A DNA stretch of 64,000 nucleotides from Mangrovimonas cancribranchiae (GCF_037126245.1 NZ_CP136925.1:1938001-2002000); one strand, 5' to 3'; positions 18,852-25,796 are shown, counted from the stretch's first letter. Notes: generated by a model from the sequence alone, not told the origin. A program made the numbers and translations.

Positions 18852-19148
18852 TTAATTCAACCATATTAAAATTCCAATTATTGAAATCAATCCGCAAACA
18901 ATAAAAATTCCGAAAATTAATCGCTCTTTTCTTTGTTTCTTTTCAGCACGTTTGCGAATCCTTTTTTTTATTTCAGTCAGTTCTTTTTCAGGTACAGTTT
19001 TAAAATTCGGTCGTTCCGTTTTCTTGTCAGTTGAGTAAATTCCATCACGATTATTTTCTTTAAACTTTGGCCGATTTGATGGACGTTGTGCTCGGTTTTG
19101 TTTCATCCGATTATTCATATCCTGAACGTGTCCTGCTCCAAATGCCAT
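18852..19148 (-). CDS. Small basic tail-anchored protein
   Basis: A 98-residue protein: a long, very basic, disordered N-terminal part (KQNRAQRPSNRPKFKENN, then EIKKRIRKRAEKKQRKERL) followed by one C-terminal membrane helix (IFGIFIVCGLISIIGILIWLN). It therefore should sit in the inner membrane with its basic part in the cytoplasm. I have the impression of having met closely similar proteins as single-gene units in other flavobacteria, but I cannot prove it here. It is flanked on both sides by palindromic elements, which fits a mobile single-gene cassette. Function unknown. Confidence 0.7.
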   Translation of the reverse strand: MAFGAGHVQDMNNRMKQNRAQRPSNRPKFKENNRDGIYSTDKKTERPNFKTVPEKELTEIKKRIRKRAEKKQRKERLIFGIFIVCGLISIIGILIWLN

Positions 19149-19195
19149 TTTAATTAATTTTTTTTATCGTCAAATTCCGTTTCTTTGCTCAACTT

Positions 19196-19295
19196 GCGTA
19201 CAACGGTTTTGGCTATGGTTTCGTTGCGTGAAAATCCGCGAGGACTTTCCGCAAGGAAAGTCAGAAGCAATGAACTATAGCCGGTGTTGGCAAAT
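19196..19295. repeat. Imperfect palindromic element, cassette-like (copy 2)
   Basis: GGCTATGGTTTCGTTGC (19211-19227) pairs imperfectly with GCAATGAACTATAGCC (19267-19282). Inside is a perfect 8-bp hairpin GACTTTCC-GCAA-GGAAAGTC (19243-19262) with a GNRA-type loop. Outer ends are GCGTACAACGG and CCGGTGTTGGCAAA. It lies between two minus-strand single genes and has the same plan as the element at 18.7 kb. Confidence 0.55.
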
Positions 19296-19336
19296 CGTTT
19301 TTGTTTTAATATTAAAGGGGCAGTGATATTTTTCTT

Positions 19337-19720
19337 TTATTCCATTATGAATGTTTCTATTCTATTATTTCGTTTGATTACGAAACTTGTATCATTATAT
19401 TTTACAAGCTCATTGTAAATTGTGTCATATAATTGAGTTCTCTTTAGATAAATTCCTTCTTCTGTTTTGTTTCCATTTTTGTACTTAATTCTTTGGATAA
19501 CAGAATAGTCATATATACTATCCGAAGTGAACTTCATATTGTTAAAAAAAGCAATTTGATTTTTTAAGAATGTTACTCCGTTTAGGGAATCAGAACTTTC
19601 AATCCACATTCTTTCCGCAAATTTTTGAGAGATTACTTTTTCAGTATAAGTTTCCTTTGCCTCTTTGCAAGAGAAAAAGCATAAAATAAATAGAAGTAGG
19701 TAAGTCTTGTTGTATTTCAT
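19337..19720 (-). CDS. Small lipoprotein of unknown function
   Basis: A 127-residue protein with a lipoprotein signal (LLLFILCFFSC, Cys at about residue 18). The mature part is polar and β-rich, with phrases such as 'EGIYLKRTQLYDTIYNELV' and 'NDTSFVIKRNNRIETFIM'. It is preceded by no other gene in the same direction and is followed by the palindromic element at 19196-19295. Composition is like the surrounding accessory genes. No recognised domain. Confidence 0.7.
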   Translation of the reverse strand: MKYNKTYLLLFILCFFSCKEAKETYTEKVISQKFAERMWIESSDSLNGVTFLKNQIAFFNNMKFTSDSIYDYSVIQRIKYKNGNKTEEGIYLKRTQLYDTIYNELVKYNDTSFVIKRNNRIETFIME

Positions 19721-19865
19721 TTTAAATGTTTGCCAACTATTGATATGAATAATTAATAAGCAGATAAAACTAATAAATTAAAAACAAACTGGATGAAGTG
19801 ATTATCAGAAGTTATTAAATTTCACGCTATATATGAAATGGAATGGTTTTAAGGCTGTCTCATTT

Positions 19866-20123
19866 TCAAACTAACGTACAATCCCTTAACGGTTCACCTA
19901 TTTTATTATAAAACAACACCACTTCAACAGGCCTTAATTTGCTTTTCTTTTTGGCTTCTTCTAGAGAGATATTTCTGTTTTCAGCAATAATAGGGTTGAT
20001 ATATAATGCAACTTCCTTAGAACTCATGTTTAAATCATGGCTTAGAGATCCTTTGTAACTAGGTTTTACATTTTTAGCAATGTCAAGATTATTCATAAAT
20101 GGATTGTTGATTTTTAACTTCAT
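19866..20123 (-). CDS. 85-residue protein downstream of a structured leader
   Basis: A small soluble protein: residues 10-85 hold DIAKNVKPSYKGSLSHDL, a helical SSKEVALYINPIIAEN and RPVEVVLFYNKIGEPL. No membrane segment or signal is present and I recognise no domain. The start could be M1 (20123) or M10 (20096, MNNLDIAKN). The DNA encoding its first 14 codons and 170 bases of leader is duplicated at 21.3-21.5 kb, where the rest of the gene has been replaced. The leader contains a 67-base hairpin element (20230-20296) that would be part of its mRNA. I assign no function. Confidence 0.6.
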   Translation of the reverse strand: MKLKINNPFMNNLDIAKNVKPSYKGSLSHDLNMSSKEVALYINPIIAENRNISLEEAKKKSKLRPVEVVLFYNKIGEPLRDCTLV

Positions 20124-20308
20124 AAAATTAAGCCGATACCAAAAAAATCAACAAAAGAATAACTAAGCAACAACCCTTAAAGCAAAAAGTGAATAGTTAG
20201 GAGTTAATCCTGAAACCATTCACTTAATATCTTAGGTGACACTCCCAAGGCTGCCTTAGCAAATCCTAATGACGGGGGAGTTTTACTCACCTAAGACAAT
20301 ACAAATAT
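20083..20308 (-). repeat. Duplicated 226-bp segment, copy A
   Basis: From TCAAGATTATTCATAAAT (20083) to the AT-rich end at about 20308, this segment aligns along its whole length with 21308-21533, with scattered substitutions and one or two indels. It covers the first 14 codons of the 85-residue gene and its leader with the hairpin element. Confidence 0.9.
20230..20296 (-). other. Structured leader element, copy A
   Basis: Outer arms TCTTAGGTGA (20230-20239) and TCACCTAAGA (20287-20296) are perfectly complementary. Inside, ACTCCC pairs with GGGAGT, and AAGGCTGCCTT forms a tiny hairpin. On the minus strand it lies 107 bases before the 85-residue gene. The same plan, with compensating and wobble changes, is present in copy B. 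Confidence 0.55.
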
Positions 20309-20323
20309 AAAAAAATAGCCTTT

Positions 20324-20362
20324 CTTCCTCAGGTCGCAATGCGATACCCGCAGTCGGAGAAG
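20324..20362 (-). other. Possible third, divergent relative of the structured element
   Basis: CTTC (20324-20327) pairs with GAAG (20359-20362), and TCGCAATGCGA forms an inner mini-hairpin. On the minus strand the pattern CTCC-GAC...GGGTATCGC...GACCTGAGGAAG resembles CTCCCCCGTC...GGATTTGC...AGCCTTGGGAG of copies A and B. The resemblance is by eye and could be chance. Confidence 0.25.
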
Positions 20363-20395
20363 CAAGACTACATTACAAATATAAAAAAACAACTA

Positions 20396-20423
20396 ATCAA
20401 CAACCCTTACATGGGTTGTTGAT
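20396..20423 (-). repeat. 11-bp stem hairpin
   Basis: ATCAACAACCC (20396-20406) pairs perfectly with GGGTTGTTGAT (20413-20423) around a 6-base loop. On the minus strand a T-run follows about 6 bases later (TAGTTGTTTTTTT), so it may be a terminator for transcripts coming from 20.6-21.1 kb. Confidence 0.5.
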
Positions 20424-20580
20424 AATATAAAAACTATCTTAAAACACAAGTGGTTATCCCAAAGAATAATCATTACATTTTTGCAATTATATACTTAGCT
20501 TTAATTAATATTTACACACTTTGTTTATATTTATAATATAGTGAATCTTACCACCACTACATCAGTCATAATATCCTTGT

Positions 20581-20706
20581 TTAATTATACAATGACCCAG
20601 AGTAATTAACGGGAACATCAACTATTTTATCTGGAATATTGTCTAAAGCTAATTTATTTTTTATATTTAAAGGACTTAATCCTTGAATTTCAAAAGGCTT
20701 TCCCTC
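20581..20706 (-). pseudogene. Remnant of a polymorphic-toxin C-terminus
   Basis: A 41-codon open stretch on the minus strand without start codon reads EGKPFEIQGLSPLNIKNK and later ALDNIPDKIVDVPV before a stop. Such a tail (GL-P-NI...LDNIP-IVDVPV) is what I expect at the end of a secreted polymorphic toxin domain; this is recall, not a search. It begins immediately after a TAA at 20707-20709 where the recurrent ACAACAACATATGAGCAAAAT motif ends, so a recombination joint is visible. Confidence 0.45.
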
Positions 20707-20738
20707 TTATTTTGCTCATATGTTGTTGTGGATAATTT

Positions 20739-21125
20739 TTATTTTTTATAAACATATTCTTCTTTTATTTTTTTTCCAGAGTCAATATCATACCAAACTT
20801 CATAGTTAGATTGATAGTATAATTTTAGGTAATCTTTTCTTATTTCAATATAATCGGGATATGACATAAAATTATCAATCTCTTTTCTGCTGCCAAAATT
20901 ATGAAGAATTTCACCTTGAAAATTAAAAATAAAAATATTATTTCTGCTAAAATTTTCGTCGAGATAATTACAAGGAGGAGTATTTTGTCTTTTAGGCATA
21001 CCTCTAATTATCATTTTTTCTTTTAAAAAAATTATTTGTTTAATTTCTAAAAAATATTGATTATATAAGTTAAAAGTTATGTTTTCAAAAATTATTTTGT
21101 TATTATGGATATCAGTATTTATCAT
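20739..21125 (-). CDS. Candidate immunity protein
   Basis: A 128-residue soluble acidic-to-neutral protein, AT-rich and hydrophilic, with no signal peptide: NIFIFNFQGEILHNFG, then DYIEIRKDYLKLYYQSNYEVWYDIDSG. This type of small, unique protein directly following a toxin domain end is typical of immunity genes. The preceding toxin-like fragment stops at 21149, 24 bases upstream, matching toxin-immunity spacing. The coding end meets the recurrent ACAACAACAT motif. No domain is recognised, so the role is inference from position. Confidence 0.5.
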   Translation of the reverse strand: MINTDIHNNKIIFENITFNLYNQYFLEIKQIIFLKEKMIIRGMPKRQNTPPCNYLDENFSRNNIFIFNFQGEILHNFGSRKEIDNFMSYPDYIEIRKDYLKLYYQSNYEVWYDIDSGKKIKEEYVYKK

Positions 21126-21148
21126 AATTTTTTGTTTAGTTTAAAAAA

Positions 21149-21304
21149 TCAGAAATTGTGCCAAAACTCAGTAAAGAATGAAGTTGGAATAGAAGCATTA
21201 TTTCCGCCAAATTGTACTCTACCTATAAAGAACTGATATCCAACTCCATCAAGGCCATACAAATTATTAGCAGTCCTACTATACATTTTTGTGCCTCTGG
21301 AACG
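21149..21304 (-). pseudogene. C-terminal fragment of an Rhs/polymorphic toxin
   Basis: The minus-strand frame reads RSRGTKMYSRTANNLYGLDG and then VGYQFFIGRVQFGGNN...FFTEFWHNF before TGA at 21149-21151. It opens directly after a TAA at 21305-21307 and has no plausible start, so it is the tail of a longer gene. Its text looks like the end of a toxin domain of the kind carried by Rhs or other large secreted proteins. It is joined at its 5' side to the duplicated leader segment, and followed by the candidate immunity gene. Confidence 0.5.
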
Positions 21305-21348
21305 TTATCAAGATTATTCATAAATAGATTATTGATTTTTAACATCAT
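21305..21348 (-). pseudogene. Truncated second copy of the 85-residue gene
   Basis: The first 14 codons (MMLKINNLFMNNLD) match the start of the 85-residue gene (MKLKINNPFMNNLD), after which the frame runs into unrelated sequence and stops at 21223. The joint lies at about 21304-21308, exactly where homology between the two copies ends. Confidence 0.7.
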
Positions 21349-21533
21349 AATATAAAGCCGATACCCAATAAAAATAAACTAAAGAATAACTAAGCAACAA
21401 CCCTTAAAATAAAAAGTGAATAGATAGAATTAATCTTGAAACTATTCATTTAATATCTTAGGTGATACTCCCAAGGTTGCCGTAGCATATCCTAATGGCG
21501 GGGAAGTTTTACTCGCCTAAGACAATATAAATA
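21308..21533 (-). repeat. Duplicated 226-bp segment, copy B
   Basis: Second copy of the segment at 20083-20308, same orientation, about 1.2 kb apart. It keeps the structured element and the beginning of the 85-residue gene but not the rest of the gene. Confidence 0.9.
21456..21522 (-). other. Structured leader element, copy B
   Basis: Arms TCTTAGGTGA (21456-21465) and TCGCCTAAGA (21513-21522) pair with one U-G wobble in place of the U-A of copy A. The length (67 bases) equals that of copy A. The inner ACTCCC / GGGAAGT pairing has one mismatch, and the mini-hairpin is AAGGTTGCCGT. Confidence 0.5.
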
Positions 21534-21539
21534 AAAAAA

Positions 21540-21563
21540 AAAGCCTCTCAACTTTGAGAGGCT
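21540..21563 (-). terminator. Terminator of the rhodanese pair
   Basis: AAGCCTCTCAA (from 21541) and TTGAGAGGCTT form a strong 11-bp stem-loop flanked on both sides by A or T runs; on the minus strand the T-run follows at 21540-21531. It is 10 bases past the stop of the lipoprotein gene. Confidence 0.85.
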
Positions 21564-21573
21564 TTTTTTTTTA

Positions 21574-21963
21574 TTACTTTACGGTAACTTGATGGCCTTC
21601 ATGTTTCCATTGTGAAATACCACCATCTAAATCGTAAACCTTTACAAAACCTGCTTTAATAAGTTTTTCGGCGCATTTGGCGCTTCTTCCGCCAGATTTG
21701 CAATACACGATTACAGGCTTTGTTTTATCTAGCTCAAGAATATCTTCTTCAAAAGTATCAGAGTAATAGTCTATATTTTGAGCATGGTCTATATAGCCTT
21801 CATTATATTCTTCTGGTGTTCGTACATCTACTAATTGTACATCATCCATATCGAGTAATGTTTGCATTTCTTCTGATGAAACAACTTTAACATTTTCACT
21901 CCTATTAATGCACGACATAGCAACTATAGAAAGTAAAACTAAAACAAAGGCTGATTTTTTCAT
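21574..21963 (-). CDS. Rhodanese-like lipoprotein
   Basis: A 129-residue single-domain rhodanese with a lipoprotein signal (VLLSIVAMSC, Cys 18). The active-site loop is YCKSGGRS in VIVYCKSGGRSAKCAEKL, and LVDVRTPEEYNEGYI is the conserved N-terminal rhodanese motif. It is anchored on the periplasmic side and could transfer sulfane sulfur to a thiol partner; the thioredoxin-like genes nearby support this. It is 2 bases downstream of a second rhodanese gene. Confidence 0.93.
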   Translation of the reverse strand: MKKSAFVLVLLSIVAMSCINRSENVKVVSSEEMQTLLDMDDVQLVDVRTPEEYNEGYIDHAQNIDYYSDTFEEDILELDKTKPVIVYCKSGGRSAKCAEKLIKAGFVKVYDLDGGISQWKHEGHQVTVK

Positions 21964-21965
21964 AA

Positions 21966-22280
21966 TTATATATTCTCTACATCACCTTCCCATTCGCTAA
22001 AACCACCAAGAAGGTTATGGGTGTTTGTAAATCCTAATTGGTTCATTATAGCACAAGCTTGACCGCTTCTGTTACCTGAACGACAATAAATATAGTAATT
22101 TTTTGACTTATCTAGTTTTTCTACTTCATTTATAAATCCTTGTCCCATATAAATATCTATATGTTTGGCATTAGGGATAATTCCGCCTTCTACCTCTTCT
22201 TGGGTTCTTACATCTAAAATAATTGCATTATCATCTTCTGATAATTGCGCTAACCATTGGTCTTGTGTTAAATCTGCCAT
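21966..22280 (-). CDS. Cytoplasmic rhodanese-like protein
   Basis: A 104-residue single-domain protein without signal peptide. The catalytic Cys is in YCRSGNRSGQA, and ILDVRTQEEVEGGIIPNAKHI is the usual rhodanese entry motif. Together with the adjoining lipoprotein it gives a two-compartment pair, one on each side of the inner membrane. Both are translated from the same transcript on the minus strand. Confidence 0.93.
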   Translation of the reverse strand: MADLTQDQWLAQLSEDDNAIILDVRTQEEVEGGIIPNAKHIDIYMGQGFINEVEKLDKSKNYYIYCRSGNRSGQACAIMNQLGFTNTHNLLGGFSEWEGDVENI

Positions 22281-22330
22281 ATTATCTTTTTATTTGCAAA
22301 TTTAAGGTTTTACAAAGACATTTATCATAA

Positions 22331-22361
22331 AAAAACCGAAGACTTATTTCTTCGGTTTTTT
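22331..22361 (-). terminator. Terminator of the thiol gene pair
   Basis: AAAAACCGAAGA (22331 onward) and TCTTCGGTTTTT form a stem flanked by A/T runs, 28 bases past the stop of the thioredoxin-family gene on the minus strand. Confidence 0.85.
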
Positions 22362-22388
22362 CAATAAAATTAGTTTCTTTTTTAACGG

Positions 22389-23000
22389 TTATACTTTTAT
22401 AGTACAACCAATAGCTCTTGTATGTGTTTCTTTAACAGATTTACCTTCTAATAAAGCATCAACAGCTTCTTCTACATACTTTTGGTTAACAGCATTAGCG
22501 TCTTTATAATTATCATCAATAGCTCCAATATATTTTACCACATTTCCTTTGTTTTCTTTTTGAAGCACGAAAACATGTGGTGTTTTTGTGGCGCCATATT
22601 GCGGATATATTTCCTGACCTTTATCCATTAAATACGGAAATGTAAACCCTTTAGCTTTAGCTCTAGCTTGCATAGCTTCCATACGATCTCCTGATTGTAC
22701 TTCTGGATTGTTTGGCATAATAGCAATAACAGGATAACCTTTTTTAGCATATTTTTTATCGAGTGCTATTATTCTGTCTTCATAAGCTACTGCATAAGGA
22801 CATGTGTTGCAAGTAAAGACAACTATAAAGCCTTTGGCATCTTTATAATCGGATAATGATACCATTTTACCATCAATGTTTTCTAATGTAAAATCTGTAG
22901 CTACATCGCCTACTTTATAGCCTTGATTATCTTTTATTAAAGTAAATGCCGAAAAAAGCACAACTGTAGTAATTCCTAAAATAAATTTTAGTGTTTTCAT
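22389..23000 (-). CDS. Thioredoxin-family / peroxiredoxin-like exported protein
   Basis: A 203-residue protein with a signal peptide (about 1-20, ILGITTVVLFSAFT). The domain is of the AhpC/TSA-Redoxin type with the motif FTCNTCPYAVAYEDR, where CNTC is a CxxC. Most likely it reduces or oxidises thiols in the periplasm. It ends with CTIKV. A TlpA-like gene lies 6 bases upstream on the same strand, so the two are co-transcribed. Family members are often labelled thioredoxin family proteins without known substrate. Confidence 0.88.
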   Translation of the reverse strand: MKTLKFILGITTVVLFSAFTLIKDNQGYKVGDVATDFTLENIDGKMVSLSDYKDAKGFIVVFTCNTCPYAVAYEDRIIALDKKYAKKGYPVIAIMPNNPEVQSGDRMEAMQARAKAKGFTFPYLMDKGQEIYPQYGATKTPHVFVLQKENKGNVVKYIGAIDDNYKDANAVNQKYVEEAVDALLEGKSVKETHTRAIGCTIKV

Positions 23001-23006
23001 AATATG

Positions 23007-23531
23007 TTAGTTTAAAAATGGTTTGAGTTCGGTTTCAAGCTCGTCGTAAGTGAAGGATTTTTCAAAAAACTTACGTTCTGTTTTGTTAAAAATAAGTGTA
23101 GCCGGAATGGCTCCAGACCAATTTTCATTCACCTTAGGAATCCACGTGTTCATACCTGGATCGTCCAATGCTACCACTTTCGACTTTAGATTGTGCTCCT
23201 TGATAAATGGCTTTAATTTGCTTTCATACTTAGCAGGAAAATCTAAGCTTACAAGAAGTAATTCCACATTTTTATCTTTGTAATTACTACGTAACTTCTC
23301 GAAATAGGGTAGTTCCTTAACGCAAGGTTTGCACCAAGTCGCCCAAAAGTTAACCACATAAGTTGTATCGCTTTGAGTTGAAAGCATTTTTTCAAGCCCT
23401 TTAAAATCATAAACCTCAAGATCTATAGCTTCTGAAGTTTCAACACCTTCTTTTTCTGCATTAGGTGTTGTTTTATTCTCTTTACAAGCAACCAATACAA
23501 TAGTCGCAATTACCAATACAATTCTTTTCAT
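23007..23531 (-). CDS. TlpA-like thiol:disulfide lipoprotein
   Basis: The natural start is the ATG at 23529-23531 (MKRIVLVIATIVLVACKENK), giving 174 residues and a lipobox VACK; the frame is open up to 23687 but the extra part is the trp promoter region. The active site is WATWCKPC, followed by a PATLIF cis-Pro loop. It reduces disulfides in the periplasm. It is transcribed divergently from the trp operon and directly upstream of the redoxin-like gene. Confidence 0.92.
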   Translation of the reverse strand: MKRIVLVIATIVLVACKENKTTPNAEKEGVETSEAIDLEVYDFKGLEKMLSTQSDTTYVVNFWATWCKPCVKELPYFEKLRSNYKDKNVELLLVSLDFPAKYESKLKPFIKEHNLKSKVVALDDPGMNTWIPKVNENWSGAIPATLIFNKTERKFFEKSFTYDELETELKPFLN

Positions 23532-23630
23532 AAGTTTAAAAATAAACACTTCAAACCTTAGCGCTTGTTCATTTAACAAAATTTTATTGCTTTTAATATT
23601 CGTATGCCTAAAATAAATTTTCAACAAAAG

Positions 23631-23661
23631 TTTGAAAAACTGAATTTCGTTTCTATCTTTG
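23631..23661 (+). promoter_or_regulatory. trp operon promoter
   Basis: TTTG (23631-23634) and TATCTTTG (23654-23661) are separated by 19 bases, a textbook Bacteroidota promoter (TTTG / TAnnTTTG). Transcription should start about 7 bases downstream, just before the leader peptide ATG at 23680. The minus-strand TlpA gene starts 100 bases away on the other side. Confidence 0.85.
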
Positions 23662-23679
23662 ACCCATATTAAATTATTA

Positions 23680-23742
23680 ATGAACACAATTTTAAATCAT
23701 ACTTGGTGGTGGAACTTTCGAAACGCAACTTTCGTGAAGTAA
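23680..23742 (+). CDS. trpL: trp leader peptide
   Basis: A 20-codon frame reads MNTILNHTWWWNFRNATFVK and then TAA. Three consecutive TGG codons (23704-23712) are the sign of a tryptophan-sensing leader: when charged Trp-tRNA is scarce the ribosome stalls here and the downstream terminator does not form. It begins about 18 bases after the -7 box, is followed after 30 bases by a strong hairpin with a T-run, and stands directly before trpE. I did not verify the competing antiterminator pairing. Because the frame is only 63 bases long, it is missing from most automatic gene calls. Confidence 0.9.
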   Translation: MNTILNHTWWWNFRNATFVK

Positions 23743-23772
23743 ACCTATTGTATATTTAAAACTTATAATATC

Positions 23773-23805
23773 AAGGCTTGTCAATTCACGACAAGCCTTT
23801 TTTTT
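23773..23805 (+). terminator. Attenuator of the trp operon
   Basis: AAGGCTTGTC (23773-23782) and GACAAGCCTT (23790-23799) form a 10-bp perfect stem with a 7-base loop, followed by a T-run to 23805. It is a Rho-independent terminator placed between the leader peptide and trpE, as in attenuation control. Confidence 0.92.
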
Positions 23806-23813
23806 ATTTAAAA

Positions 23814-25217
23814 ATGAAAAAATTCAGTCTTTACACACATTACAAAAAAATCCTAGCAGATACCATAACCCCTGTTAGCATTTACTTAAAAATTCGGGAT
23901 AAGTTTCCCAATAGTATTTTATTAGAGAGTAGCGATTATCACGCCAACGACAACAGCTTTTCGTATATATGTTGCAACCCCATCGCGTCTATAAAAGTTC
24001 AAAATGAAACCATAACCGAACAGTTTCCAGATGGCAGTATATTAAACACCAACATAGGACAAAACACAAAGATTTCTGAATCTATCCATAAATTCACAAA
24101 GCGCTTTAAAGTTGATGCCGAGAAAAAATTCAAATTCATCAACAATGGTATTTTTGGTTATTTGGCCTACGATGCCGTGCGGTATTTTGAAGACATTGAC
24201 ATTCAGAAAAAAGCCGATCACAATGATATCCCAGATGCTTATTATGCCGTTTACAAAAACATCATAGCCATTAACCACCATAAAAGCGAAGCTTACATTT
24301 TTGCGCATTGTTTTAATAACGATAATAACATTGAACAAATCCATCAGCTTATCAAAGCAAGAAATCACGCTGTTTTTAACTTCTCAACAGCTGAAGAACC
24401 AAGCTCCAACCTAACTGACGATGACTATAAAAACCACGTAGAATTAGCAAAAAAACATTGTGCTCGCGGCGATGTATTTCAATTGGTATTGTCGAAAAAA
24501 TTCACGCAAAAATTTAAAGGCGACGAGTTTAACGTGTATCGTGCTTTAAGAAGCATCAATCCCTCGCCTTACTTATTTTATTTTGATTATGGCGATTTTA
24601 AACTCTTTGGAAGCTCGCCAGAAGCCCAACTTATCGTAAATAATGGTACCGCTGAAATTCATCCCATTGCGGGAACGTTTAAACGTAGCGGAAATGATGA
24701 AAAAGATGCCGAACTTGCCAGAAAACTAGCACAGGATGACAAGGAAAATAGCGAACACGTTATGCTTGTGGATTTGGCTAGAAACGATTTAAGTCGTCAT
24801 GGCAGTCAAGTTTCCGTAAAAACCAACAGGGAAATTCAGTTTTTTTCGCACGTCATTCATTTGGTGAGTAAAGTCACAGGAAAAATCCACGACAATATTA
24901 CCACTATGGAGGTTGTCACTGACACCTTTCCTGCCGGGACCCTAAGTGGCGCACCCAAACACAAAGCTATGCAACTCATAGAGCAGTATGAAACCACAAG
25001 TCGAGAGTTTTATGGTGGCGCCATTGGATTTATGGATTTTAACGGTAATTTTAATCACGCCATAATGATAAGAACCTTTTTAAGCAAAAACCACAAACTC
25101 CATTGGCAAGCTGGCGCTGGAATTGTATCAAAATCCAATGCCGAAAACGAATTACAAGAAGTATACAATAAACTGGGAGCGCTTACAAAAGCGCTAGAAA
25201 TTGCTGAAAACATTTAA
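23814..25217 (+). CDS. trpE: Anthranilate synthase component I
   Basis: The ATG at 23814-23816 (MKKFSLYTHYKKIL) is chosen because the frame before it overlaps the attenuator; this gives 467 residues. The Trp feedback site LLES is at 36-39, and the chorismate-enzyme motifs are FQLVLSKKF, IAGTFKRSG, LVDLARNDL, PAGTLSGAPK and YGGAIGF. The enzyme makes anthranilate from chorismate and ammonia delivered by TrpG. It is the first structural gene of trpEGDCFBA; trpG starts 2 bases after its stop. Confidence 0.97.
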   Translation: MKKFSLYTHYKKILADTITPVSIYLKIRDKFPNSILLESSDYHANDNSFSYICCNPIASIKVQNETITEQFPDGSILNTNIGQNTKISESIHKFTKRFKVDAEKKFKFINNGIFGYLAYDAVRYFEDIDIQKKADHNDIPDAYYAVYKNIIAINHHKSEAYIFAHCFNNDNNIEQIHQLIKARNHAVFNFSTAEEPSSNLTDDDYKNHVELAKKHCARGDVFQLVLSKKFTQKFKGDEFNVYRALRSINPSPYLFYFDYGDFKLFGSSPEAQLIVNNGTAEIHPIAGTFKRSGNDEKDAELARKLAQDDKENSEHVMLVDLARNDLSRHGSQVSVKTNREIQFFSHVIHLVSKVTGKIHDNITTMEVVTDTFPAGTLSGAPKHKAMQLIEQYETTSREFYGGAIGFMDFNGNFNHAIMIRTFLSKNHKLHWQAGAGIVSKSNAENELQEVYNKLGALTKALEIAENI

Positions 25218-25219
25218 TT

Positions 25220-25786
25220 ATGACACACGTTTTAGTAATCGACAATTACGACAGCTTCACTTACAATCTAGTGCATTATTTAGAAGACTTGGATTGCAAA
25301 GTTACCGTAAAACGCAATGACCAACTAAATTTGGAAGACGTAGAAGCTTATGATAAAATCCTGTTATCTCCAGGCCCTGGAATCCCTGACGAAGCTGGTT
25401 TACTCAAAGACATCATTGCAAACTATGCTGGTAAAAAAAGCATTTTGGGCGTATGCCTGGGTATGCAAGCCATTGGGGAGGTTTTTGGAGGTTCGCTCAT
25501 CAATCTGGACGCTGTTCATCACGGTGTGGCCACCAAGATTAACATAACGGTAGACGACGAGCCTATTTTTAAAGACTTGCCACATAATATTTTGGTAGGA
25601 CGCTACCATTCTTGGGTGGTCAACAAGCAACTTCCAGAGATTCTTGAGGCCACGTCGTTTGATGACAATGGTGAATTGATGTCACTCAGGCACAAAATTT
25701 TTGACGTAAAAGGGGTTCAGTTTCACCCAGAATCTGTATTGACTCCAGACGGCAAACAAATGCTAAAAAACTGGGTAAATAGTTAA
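25220..25786 (+). CDS. trpG: Anthranilate synthase glutamine amidotransferase (component II)
   Basis: A 188-residue class I glutamine amidotransferase. The nucleophile is C79 in GVCLGMQAI, and the triad His and Glu are in FHPES near the C-terminus; the oxyanion region is SPGPGIPDEAG. It supplies ammonia from glutamine to TrpE; both subunits are adjacent with a 2-base gap. In many bacteria this protein is shared with folate (PabA), but the operon position supports the Trp role. Confidence 0.96.
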   Translation: MTHVLVIDNYDSFTYNLVHYLEDLDCKVTVKRNDQLNLEDVEAYDKILLSPGPGIPDEAGLLKDIIANYAGKKSILGVCLGMQAIGEVFGGSLINLDAVHHGVATKINITVDDEPIFKDLPHNILVGRYHSWVVNKQLPEILEATSFDDNGELMSLRHKIFDVKGVQFHPESVLTPDGKQMLKNWVNS

Positions 25787-25796
25787 GAGAACAATA

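Noticed and set aside
20230-20296. Retron-type msr/msd RNA
   Set aside because: The outer inverted repeat looks like a1/a2, but the element is only 67 bases and no reverse transcriptase is nearby.
18600-21560. CRISPR array
   Set aside because: Repeats are few, of different size, irregularly spaced and partly coding; no regular spacer pattern and no cas genes.
23742-23773. T-box or Trp-binding riboswitch before trpE
   Set aside because: No T-box consensus and too little RNA; the TGG-rich leader peptide explains control better.
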